A stretch of 5,180 nt of DNA, taken from NCBI GenBank assembly GCA_937862675.1, contig CALMEC010000128.1, positions 1 to 5,180 of the forward strand. The letters are read 5' to 3'. The translations under genes and the position numbers were made by a program. How positions within the stretch are numbered: the first letter of the stretch is position 1; the number at the start of each line of letters is the position of its first letter. Of this stretch, positions 1 to 5,180 are shown piece by piece. This DNA comes from an uncultured Actinomycetes bacterium (GTDB lineage Bacteria > Actinomycetota > Thermoleophilia > Miltoncostaeales > Miltoncostaeaceae). The notes beneath the pieces were generated by a model, which saw nothing but the letters and a program-made list of their open reading frames with translations, was not told where the DNA came from and did no database searches.

Positions 1-104
1 CCGTGTGCATCGCACGCCGCCCGCGCTGCGGCTCGTGCGTGCTGGCCGACATCTGTCCCTCCGCCACCGTCCCGGCCCCCGTTCGCGATCGAAACCGGGC
101 ATGA
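1..104 (+). CDS. nth: Endonuclease III, C-terminal fragment (cut by window start)
   Basis: Only the last 33 complete codons are present, read from base 3 to the TGA at 102-104. Endonuclease III is a bifunctional DNA glycosylase/AP lyase that removes oxidised pyrimidines in base excision repair. The visible residues contain the whole 4Fe-4S ligand motif of the family: Cys, six residues, Cys, two residues, Cys, five residues, Cys (codons at 6, 27, 36 and 54), within the sequence CIARRPRCGSCVLADIC. In the family this motif lies at the extreme C-terminus, and here only 15 residues follow the last Cys, which fits. MutY carries the same cluster but normally continues into a further NUDIX-like domain, which is absent, so endonuclease III is the better call. 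The gene ends 7 bases before the start of the downstream membrane protein gene, suggesting co-transcription. Confidence 0.88.
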   Translation, partial: VCIARRPRCGSCVLADICPSATVPAPVRDRNRA

Positions 105-111
105 TGAGTGC

Positions 112-600
112 GTGAACGACCTCTGGGACATCTGGACACTCGTACGCTTCCTCCACGTGCTCGGCGTCGCCGTGTGGCTCGGGGGGATGATCTTCCTCGG
201 GGTGGTCGCGGTCCCCATCGCACGTGCCACCGAGGGACCAAACGGCGGGCGTGCGCTCATCGCCCGCGTCGGCCAGCGGTTCGGGATGCTGGGCGGCATC
301 GCGTGGGTGACGATCCTCGTGTCGGGCGGACTGCTCCTGCAGCATCGCAACGTCGACATGGACAAGCTCACCTCCACCGACTACGGGCACCGTCTCCTCG
401 CGAAGATCATCCTGCTCCTGCTCATGGGCTTCGCGGTGGTGGTCCACAGCATGTGGCAGGGGCCGAAGGTCCGGCAGCTGGAGGAAGCCGAGGACGCGGA
501 CGGCGTCAAGCGCATGAAGATGATCGGCGGGATGCTCGACGCCTTCGTCCTCGTCGCCACACTCGTCGCGCTGTGGCTGGCGACGTCGCTCATCCCCTGA
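112..600 (+). CDS. Four-helix integral membrane protein, CopD/DUF2269-like superfamily
   Basis: A 162-residue protein made almost entirely of four predicted membrane helices at about residues 9-33, 58-76, 95-115 and 138-160. The first helix holds His15 and the pattern LHVLGVAVWLGG, and helix three starts from Lys98 and ends with His112-Ser-Met-Trp. This His/Trp-Gly-Gly layout is typical of small CopD-like or DUF2269/DUF4149-type membrane proteins, some of which are linked to copper or haem; binding here is only inferred from the histidines. A polar, acidic loop (about 119-136) separates helices three and four. The start is the GTG at 112: there is no ATG in frame nearby and no clear Shine-Dalgarno, so translation may depend on ribosomes finishing nth 7 bases upstream. 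dnaG follows after 31 bases. The coding frame is certain; the family name is moderately sure and the function is unknown. Confidence 0.82.
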   Translation: MNDLWDIWTLVRFLHVLGVAVWLGGMIFLGVVAVPIARATEGPNGGRALIARVGQRFGMLGGIAWVTILVSGGLLLQHRNVDMDKLTSTDYGHRLLAKIILLLLMGFAVVVHSMWQGPKVRQLEEAEDADGVKRMKMIGGMLDAFVLVATLVALWLATSLIP

Positions 601-619
601 CCGTCGCGCCCTCCGGTCC

Positions 620-624
620 GGAGG
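620..624 (+). promoter_or_regulatory. Ribosome binding site of dnaG (GGAGG)
   Basis: A perfect GGAGG lies 7 bases upstream of the ATG at 632. It fixes this ATG as the dnaG start, and contrasts with the two other larger genes of the window, which have no recognisable Shine-Dalgarno. Confidence 0.8.
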
Positions 625-631
625 CCACGAC

Positions 632-2389
632 ATGCCGCTGATCGACGATGCCAGCGTCGAGGCGGTGCGCCAGGCGGCGGACCTGGTCGAGCTCCTGCGG
701 GGACGGGTACAGCTGGTGCGTCGCAGCGGACGGTGGTGGGGTCGCTGTCCGTTCCACGACGAGCGCTCCCCGTCGTTCACGATCCTTCCGGACCACCGCA
801 ACTACTACTGCTTCGGGTGCGGTGCCAAGGGCGACGCCATCACCTGGATGCGCGAGCGGGAGGGAGCCGCATCCTTCAACGAGGCCGTGGAGGCCCTCGC
901 GGAGCGGTTCGGCATCGAGCTCAAGTACGCGGAGTCGTCCCCTCAGGAGGAGGCGGCCCGCGCCGCGAACCGGAAGCGCATCGAGGTCCTCCAGCGCGCA
1001 CGGGACTTCTACGCGGCGTATCTGTGGAAGGCGGACGAGGCGGCCGGTGCCCGCGCCTACCTCGCCGAACGCGGCTTCGACGAGGATCTGCTGCGCACCT
1101 ATCACGTCGGATACGCACCGGGCGGGGGGAGCGTCCTGTCCACCCGTGCGCTGAGACAGGGCTACGATCGCCGGCAGCTGGTGGAGGCCGGGCTCGCCCG
1201 CGATCGCGGCGGGGCACCGCAGGACTTCTTCACGTCGCGCATAACGTTCCCGATCGCCAACGGGCGCGATCAGGTGCAGGGTTTCGGGGCGCGGACGCTC
1301 GACCCGAACGAGCGTGCGAAGTACGTCAACAGCCCGGAGGGACGCAACTTCCGCAAACGGACCCTCCTGTTCGCCCTGGACGTCGCGCGGGCGGAGGCCG
1401 CCCGCCGCGACTGGGTGATGGTGGTGGAGGGATACACCGACGTCCTCGCGCTGGCGAAGGCCGGATATCCCAACGCCGTCGCCTGCATGGGCACCTCGCT
1501 CACGTCGGAGCAGCTGCGCCTCCTGGCCCGGACGGCGGACGAGGTCCGCCTCTGCTTCGACGGGGACCGGGCCGGTCAGGACGCGGCGTGGCGGAGCGTC
1601 GAGGCACTGGGCGACCTGGAGGTCCGCCTGACCGCGGTGCCGTTCCCCGCCGGGAGCGATCCGGGTGACCTGGCGGCCGCGGAGGACGGGGTCGCCACCC
1701 TCCGCGGACTGGTCGAGGCCCCGCAGCCGATGCTGTCCTACCTGGTCCGCGCCCGCACCGACCGGGCGGGGGCCACCGCGGCGGAGCGCTCCGAGGCGTT
1801 CGCCGACATCGCCCGGCTCCTGGCGCGCTTCCCGGAGAGCATCGAACGCGACGAGGCCCTGCGTATCACCGCGAGCCGCCTGGAGATGTCGGGTGCCAAC
1901 ACCCAGACGATGCTGGAGCGCCTGGCACGCGAGGCGGGGCGCGTGGGGCAGTCGTGCGGGGGCGCCACCGCCGGGCGGACATCGCCGCCGGCTTTGGTGG
2001 AACGCCTGGCGGTGGACGAGGTGCGCGAGCGCCGCTGGCTGGCCATCGCGGTCGCCCTGGGGCCGGAGGTCGCGGCGACCTACGGCGGCGAGCTGGCGGA
2101 GGAGGCGTTCGACCGCCCGGACCACCGGGCGGCGTTCCGCGAGGTCGTCGCGGGTCGCCCCATCGACGACTGGCCGAGGGAACTGGAGCCTCTGACGGTG
2201 GAGCTGCGGGTCACGCTGACCACGCCTCCGGTGGAACGGGAGCTGCGCGAGGTGACCCTCCGGCTTCAGGAGCGCGTCCTGGAACGACGCGCCAGCGCCG
2301 CCCGCGAGAGGGGCGACGACGACGGGTTCCTCAGATTCCGCGGCCTTCTGTCACGTGTGCGTGCCGCGATCCGTGACGTGGAGAGCTGA
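632..2389 (+). CDS. dnaG: DNA primase DnaG
   Basis: This 585-residue protein is the replication primase, which makes the short RNA primers for lagging-strand synthesis in partnership with the replicative helicase DnaB. It has the complete bacterial layout and usual length (E. coli about 580). The N-terminal zinc-binding domain has ligands Cys39, His42, Cys60 and Cys63 (CPFHDERSPSF and YYCFGCG). The RNA-polymerase core has FTSRITFPI around Arg203 and QGFGAR followed by KYVNSPE (230-236). The TOPRIM domain has Glu266 in VVEGYTDV and the metal-binding Asp310 and Asp312 in FDGDRAG. A C-terminal helical domain from about residue 456 should be the helicase-binding part. The residues after NSPE read NFRKRTLLF in place of the more usual FHKG-type motif. 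All catalytic residues are present, so it should be active. It sits 31 bases after the membrane protein gene and is probably expressed from an upstream promoter. Confidence 0.97.
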   Translation: MPLIDDASVEAVRQAADLVELLRGRVQLVRRSGRWWGRCPFHDERSPSFTILPDHRNYYCFGCGAKGDAITWMREREGAASFNEAVEALAERFGIELKYAESSPQEEAARAANRKRIEVLQRARDFYAAYLWKADEAAGARAYLAERGFDEDLLRTYHVGYAPGGGSVLSTRALRQGYDRRQLVEAGLARDRGGAPQDFFTSRITFPIANGRDQVQGFGARTLDPNERAKYVNSPEGRNFRKRTLLFALDVARAEAARRDWVMVVEGYTDVLALAKAGYPNAVACMGTSLTSEQLRLLARTADEVRLCFDGDRAGQDAAWRSVEALGDLEVRLTAVPFPAGSDPGDLAAAEDGVATLRGLVEAPQPMLSYLVRARTDRAGATAAERSEAFADIARLLARFPESIERDEALRITASRLEMSGANTQTMLERLAREAGRVGQSCGGATAGRTSPPALVERLAVDEVRERRWLAIAVALGPEVAATYGGELAEEAFDRPDHRAAFREVVAGRPIDDWPRELEPLTVELRVTLTTPPVERELREVTLRLQERVLERRASAARERGDDDGFLRFRGLLSRVRAAIRDVES

Positions 2390-2392
2390 GGA

Positions 2393-2524
2393 TCAGGAGG
2401 CCGGGGGCGGGTTGTCGTCCGGCGGGAGCTCCGTGAACTCGAACTCGTCTCCCTTGCGGCGCTTCTTCGCGATCCAGTACAGGGCACCGGTGATGCCCAG
2501 CGCGGCGATCAACTTCTTGAACAT
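2393..2524 (-). CDS. Small single-pass membrane protein, 43 residues, unknown function
   Basis: A short gene reading leftwards, starting with ATG at 2524 and stopping with TGA at 2393-2395. The product has a basic start (MFKK), one hydrophobic stretch at about residues 5-18 (LIAALGITGALYWI), a strongly basic stop-transfer run (AKKRRKG, 19-25), then an acidic/aromatic segment (DEFEFTEL) and a proline-rich tail. The positive charges on both sides of a short hydrophobic segment make orientation uncertain, though the basic run favours a cytoplasmic C-terminus. Support for a real gene: GGAGGA just upstream, a good -10 box 30 bases upstream, and a sensible membrane-protein composition. The frame stays open far upstream, but that is a high-GC artefact antisense to the neighbouring gene. 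The layout (MFKKL, one helix, basic patch, short acidic end) recalls the actinobacterial DLW-39 family of tiny proteins, but the typical DLW ending is not present, so I do not assign it. Its stop lies 3 bases from that of dnaG. Confidence 0.8.
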   Translation of the reverse strand: MFKKLIAALGITGALYWIAKKRRKGDEFEFTELPPDDNPPPAS

Positions 2525-2527
2525 GCG

Positions 2528-2533
2528 TCCTCC
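2528..2533 (-). promoter_or_regulatory. Ribosome binding site of the 43-residue protein (GGAGGA)
   Basis: On the minus strand GGAGGA stands 3 bases before the ATG (4 bases if counted from GGAGG). The spacing is a little short but the match is strong. It decides the start at 2524 against the many upstream in-frame start codons. Confidence 0.7.
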
Positions 2534-2554
2534 ACGTCCGTTGTGCGTATGCCG

Positions 2555-2560
2555 ATCATA
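2555..2560 (-). promoter_or_regulatory. Promoter -10 box for the 43-residue protein gene
   Basis: The minus strand reads TATGAT, one mismatch from TATAAT, and stands out in a very GC-rich stretch. Transcription would begin about 7 bases on, near 2548, giving a leader of about 24 bases that includes the GGAGGA. The -35 is weak: GTTCCC lies 17 bases upstream, or TTCCCC at 16 bases, matching the consensus poorly. The housekeeping sigma factor is the likely user, possibly with an activator. Confidence 0.5.
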
Positions 2561-2591
2561 GCCCGGCGGGCCGAACGGGGAACGCCGTCTG

Positions 2592-2607
2592 CCGGAAGTG
2601 TCCGGAA
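2592..2607 (+). repeat. Short direct repeat CCGGAA, 10-base period
   Basis: CCGGAA occurs at 2592-2597 and again at 2602-2607, exactly 10 bases apart, about one helical turn. It lies 30-50 bases upstream of the minus-strand -10 box, where an activator or repressor could bind. Six-base repeats in GC-rich DNA can easily occur by chance. Confidence 0.35.
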
Positions 2608-2614
2608 ACGCGAC

Positions 2615-2626
2615 GGCCTGCAGGCC
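2615..2626. repeat. 12-base perfect palindrome GGCCTGCAGGCC
   Basis: The two halves are exact reverse complements with no spacer, so the site could bind a dimeric regulator. It cannot form a useful hairpin without melting the central bases, and no T-run follows, so it is not a terminator. It lies just beyond the direct repeat, in the middle of the divergent region. Function is a guess. Confidence 0.4.
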
Positions 2627-2749
2627 CTTCTCGTGCCCGGCGAGACAGGGTTCGCGACGCACGTCGGCGGAGGACGGGGGCGGATACGGCGCCGGCGCGG
2701 CGAGCCCACCCGGTTGGTATGTATCCTGATGGTACGGGCGGATCACGTA

Positions 2750-2778
2750 TTGCCGTCGGTCTGACGCGGATGTAGGGT
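2750..2778 (+). promoter_or_regulatory. Putative promoter giving a leaderless transcript for the secreted protein gene
   Basis: A -35-like TTGCCG (2750-2755) is separated by 17 bases from a -10-like TAGGGT (2773-2778, fitting the TAnnnT pattern). The -10 ends 7 bases before the ATG at 2786, so the expected transcription start falls on or next to the start codon. The bases directly before the ATG (TGCGCCC) contain no Shine-Dalgarno, which agrees with leaderless translation, a common mode in actinobacteria. Confidence 0.5.
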
Positions 2779-2785
2779 TGCGCCC

Positions 2786-5180
2786 ATGCGCCCCTTCATC
2801 GTGCGTTTCGCTGTCGCCGCTGCCCTCGGAACCTCGTTGGTCGCGGCTGTCGCGGCAACGGCGGACGAGCGCGGCCCGAACGGGAAAAAGGCCACGGTCA
2901 CCCTGGATCTTCCGGGGATGGACCGGCCCGCGGAGCTCGAGGCCAAGGCCACCAAGGCCAAGGTGCTGCGAACGCCCGGGTACAAGGGCGGGCGTACGGT
3001 TCCCCGTGCCGCCGCCCCCCAGCCGCCGGCACCCGTGGTCATCGGGAAGGGCAGCATGCCGTCGGTCACGGTCGACGCCGCCGGAACCAGCCACATCGTG
3101 TGGAACGAATCCGTCGCGGACTCCGAGTCGGACATCACGCACTACTGCCGCATCCCGCGCGGCGCCAAGGCGTGCAACAACCCGAACCAGACGCCGATGC
3201 CCATCAACGTGCCCTACAGCGGGGACTACGAGGGCCCGAAGATCCTGCAGGTCGGCGACCAGCTCGTCGTCCTGACGCACCGGTACCCCGCGGTCGTGAC
3301 CCACCCGGGCGGGGCGACCTCGGACCGCACCACCTACGCGTGGACCTCGGTCGACGGCGGGACCACATGGAGCGGACCCGCGATCGTTGGCAACCTGCCC
3401 ACCCACTCCGTCGCCCTCGTCGGAGGCGACAACCCGCGCATCGCCGCGATCACGAGCACCTACACGCCGGGCCTGTTCATGCAGCTCATCGACGCCGGCA
3501 GCTACACGTCCGGTTCGACCCTCCTCGCGGATCCGTCCACCGGCCTGATCTACGGCGGCACGGTCGCCCCCGCGGGCAACGGGATCGTCGCCGCGGCATC
3601 GGGGCCGGTGGGTCCCGTGCTGGTGCGGAAGGTCGGCGACACCGGCGGCGCCTCCAACGCCGCCGCCTGGACGTCGGCCCAGATCGCGGGCGAGGACCCC
3701 TACGTGGCGGGCGGACCGTCCGGCCCGTTCCTCCTCACTAAGACGGCCAAGCGGCCCACGCTCTGGTCGGTCGACCAGGGCGGCGCCCCGGCGCGCGTGG
3801 CCTCGCTCTTCCCGACGGAGGCGGATCCCGTCGCTCTCACCCAGGACGCGAGCGGCAAGCTCATCGCCAGCTGGGTCGCCGGCACCCCGTCCGTCCTCTC
3901 GGTGAGCCGCGTCAACCCGAACGGCACCGGCGGCTCCGCCTACCCGGCCGCGAAGGGCGCGATCGACCAGGTGGCCTCGTCGGCCGCGTTCGACGGCGGC
4001 GGTGTGATGGTCTATCGCCGGGACGCGACCGGTCTCTTCACCGGTGACATCGCCGTCGCGGCGTTCGGCACGCTGGCCCCGACCAACCGGTCCGGTGCGG
4101 GAAGCCTGGCGGGCACCGGCATCCCCGGTGGGTTCGCGGGCTGCAAGAGCGCCGGATTCGGCTCCGTCACGCTCGCCCCCACCATCGGGTGCCTCCTGCA
4201 GAGCACCGACGCCAAGTACAGGGGTGCCTACGTCTCGCGGGCCGCCGTCGACCTCAACGGGATCAGCCTCATTCCGGACGCCGGGGTCTCGATCATCTTC
4301 AACCCGCAGAAGAGGACGCTCGACACTACCGGCAAGGTCACCGTCGCGCTCCAGGGCGACGCCATCGGGACGGTCCCGCTGGCGCACCTCGAGCTCCACG
4401 TCCGCATGAGCGGTGCCAACGGCACGTCGCTCTTCTCCGGCGTGGACCTCCCGAGCGGAGCGTTGATCAAGGGCTTCCCGATCGACGCCGACTTCGACAT
4501 CCTCATCGACGGCAATGGCGTCAAGATCCCGGTCTCGCTCAAGCTCCCGCCGGCGCTCGGCGGCGTCAGCGGGTCGGCCACCCTGCGGGCCACCCTCGGC
4601 AAGGGCGTCTCCGTCGACTCGTTCGCCCTCGGTGCCAAGCAGATCCCGCTCGGCCCGGTCTCGATCAAGAACCTCAAGATCGAGTACACCGTGGACGGCG
4701 ACCGCTGGACCGGCGGTGCCACCGTGGACTTCACGACCGGAGGTGTCGGGCTCGACGTGGAGTTCGCGAAGGGCCGGTTCATCTCGGGCAAGTTCCAGGT
4801 CGACCTGCCGCGTCCCGGGGTGATGGTCTTCAGCAACGTCTGGCTGACGCAGGTGCGCGGCGGGCTCCGCCTCGAACCGCAGTTCGCGGCGACGGTGGGG
4901 GTGAGCCTCGGCATCATCTACACGCCGCCGACCAAGAAGTATGCGGCCGACGTGCTGGGTGACCTGACCATGACGATCCGGGGCGGCCAGCTCAACTTCG
5001 TCGCGACCGGCAACGTGGCCGTCGGCGGGCTCCAGATCGGCACCGGACGGGCTGAGGTCGACACGTCGGGATACGCGTCTCTGAGGGTGCAGAGTCTGAT
5101 CGACCTCGAGGTCGCCCAGATCGAGGGGCAGCTGGGTGGATTCTTCGACGGGCGCAGCCAGCTGTGGGGCGTGGACGCGT
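2786..5180 (+). CDS. Large secreted beta-propeller protein with C-terminal strand-rich domain (runs off the window)
   Basis: At least 798 residues, with no stop before the window end. Residues 1-26 are a signal peptide: arginines at 2 and 7, a hydrophobic core, and ATA (24-26) before Asp27 as the likely cleavage site. Residues 27-83 form a lysine-rich then proline/alanine-rich linker. Residues 84-435 read as seven repeating units, each with a hydrophobic strand, a Gly turn, a second strand ending in Trp/Ala/Tyr, then an Asp-box-like turn. The one perfect Asp-box is SVDGGTTW (188-195); degenerate ones centre on Asp236, Asp285 and Asp330. This suggests a sialidase-like or BNR-type seven-bladed propeller. 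Residues from about 475 on alternate short hydrophobic and polar positions with many glycines (for example W641-TGGATVDF), suggesting a large beta structure of unknown family. There are only four cysteines (121, 130, 453, 469). No convincing catalytic set is visible, so I suggest an adhesive or binding role outside the cell, as inference only. The ATG at 2786 is chosen because it begins the signal peptide; there is no ribosome binding site. Confidence 0.9.
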   Translation, partial: MRPFIVRFAVAAALGTSLVAAVAATADERGPNGKKATVTLDLPGMDRPAELEAKATKAKVLRTPGYKGGRTVPRAAAPQPPAPVVIGKGSMPSVTVDAAGTSHIVWNESVADSESDITHYCRIPRGAKACNNPNQTPMPINVPYSGDYEGPKILQVGDQLVVLTHRYPAVVTHPGGATSDRTTYAWTSVDGGTTWSGPAIVGNLPTHSVALVGGDNPRIAAITSTYTPGLFMQLIDAGSYTSGSTLLADPSTGLIYGGTVAPAGNGIVAAASGPVGPVLVRKVGDTGGASNAAAWTSAQIAGEDPYVAGGPSGPFLLTKTAKRPTLWSVDQGGAPARVASLFPTEADPVALTQDASGKLIASWVAGTPSVLSVSRVNPNGTGGSAYPAAKGAIDQVASSAAFDGGGVMVYRRDATGLFTGDIAVAAFGTLAPTNRSGAGSLAGTGIPGGFAGCKSAGFGSVTLAPTIGCLLQSTDAKYRGAYVSRAAVDLNGISLIPDAGVSIIFNPQKRTLDTTGKVTVALQGDAIGTVPLAHLELHVRMSGANGTSLFSGVDLPSGALIKGFPIDADFDILIDGNGVKIPVSLKLPPALGGVSGSATLRATLGKGVSVDSFALGAKQIPLGPVSIKNLKIEYTVDGDRWTGGATVDFTTGGVGLDVEFAKGRFISGKFQVDLPRPGVMVFSNVWLTQVRGGLRLEPQFAATVGVSLGIIYTPPTKKYAADVLGDLTMTIRGGQLNFVATGNVAVGGLQIGTGRAEVDTSGYASLRVQSLIDLEVAQIEGQLGGFFDGRSQLWGVDA

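Larger units (their letters stand above)
2525..2785. other. Divergent intergenic region
   Basis: These 261 bases separate the minus-strand 43-residue protein gene from the plus-strand secreted protein gene. The left end holds the minus-strand promoter and ribosome binding site, and the right end a plus-strand promoter abutting the start codon. Between them (about 2580-2745) I see a 12-base palindrome, a short direct repeat and GC-rich sequence with no convincing gene. A plus-strand frame at 2543-2764 begins with GTG, lacks a ribosome binding site and has an arginine-rich product, so I regard it as chance. Confidence 0.7.

Noticed and set aside
108..641. 177-codon plus-strand frame overlapping the membrane protein gene from GTG at 108
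   Set aside because: Its product is almost only Arg, Pro, Gly and His, with no plausible fold, while the frame starting at 112 encodes four clean membrane helices.
590..2125. 511-codon minus-strand open frame opposite dnaG
   Set aside because: dnaG on the plus strand is unambiguous with all primase motifs. The antisense product is Arg/Gly/Ala-rich and low in hydrophobic structure, as expected of a shadow frame.
2427..2434. GGAGCTCC palindrome near the dnaG end, considered as a terminator
   Set aside because: It has no loop and no following T-run, and lies inside the coding region of the 43-residue protein.
2561..2571. GCCC...GGGC inverted repeat next to the minus-strand -10 box
   Set aside because: Four-base arms in sequence of this GC content are expected by chance.
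2714..2738. TTGGTA followed by TATCCT or TACGGG as a second plus-strand promoter
   Set aside because: The spacer between TTGGTA and either -10 candidate is far too short (13 bases or less), and no -35 sits at 17 bases from TATCCT.
2543..2764. 73-codon plus-strand frame in the divergent intergenic region
   Set aside because: It starts with GTG without a ribosome binding site, overlaps the minus-strand promoter, and has an arginine-rich, low-complexity product.
2525..4399. Upstream part of a 668-codon minus-strand open frame that continues into the 43-residue gene
   Set aside because: It runs antisense to the secreted protein gene, its product is rich in Arg/Gly/Asp with no domain, and the frame is open only because of GC-rich codon bias. 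The Shine-Dalgarno and promoter mark the real start at 2524.

Overview
The window is GC-rich (roughly 70% by eye) with strong G/C third-position codon bias, which fits an actinobacterium. The style of the secreted propeller protein and of the primase reminds me of the deep-branching Thermoleophilia (Solirubrobacterales/Patulibacter-like). That is a recollection of family style and I could not test it.

Left half (1-2389, + strand): a tightly packed housekeeping run. It begins with the last 33 codons of endonuclease III (nth), recognisable from its complete C-terminal 4Fe-4S cysteine motif. Seven bases after its stop comes a four-helix membrane protein of the CopD/DUF2269-like superfamily (GTG start). 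Thirty-one bases further on is a full-length bacterial DNA primase gene, dnaG, with a good ribosome binding site. The spacing suggests one operon read into dnaG.

Middle (2390-2785): a 43-residue single-pass membrane protein is encoded on the minus strand, tail to tail with dnaG and only 3 bases from its stop codon. It has its own -10 box and Shine-Dalgarno. A 261-base divergent intergenic region follows. It holds the minus-strand promoter, a 12-base perfect palindrome, a short direct repeat with 10-base period, and a plus-strand promoter placed so that the next gene would be transcribed without a leader.

Right half (2786-5180, + strand): one very long open frame with no stop that runs off the window (at least 798 residues). 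It encodes a secreted protein with a signal peptide, a basic/proline-rich linker, a region that I read as seven beta-propeller blades with one perfect and several degenerate Asp-boxes, and a C-terminal region of more than 300 residues of glycine-rich, strand-like sequence that I cannot assign to a family. This gene and the 43-residue protein are the least described items here. No RNA genes, CRISPR arrays, insertion sequences or phage elements were seen.
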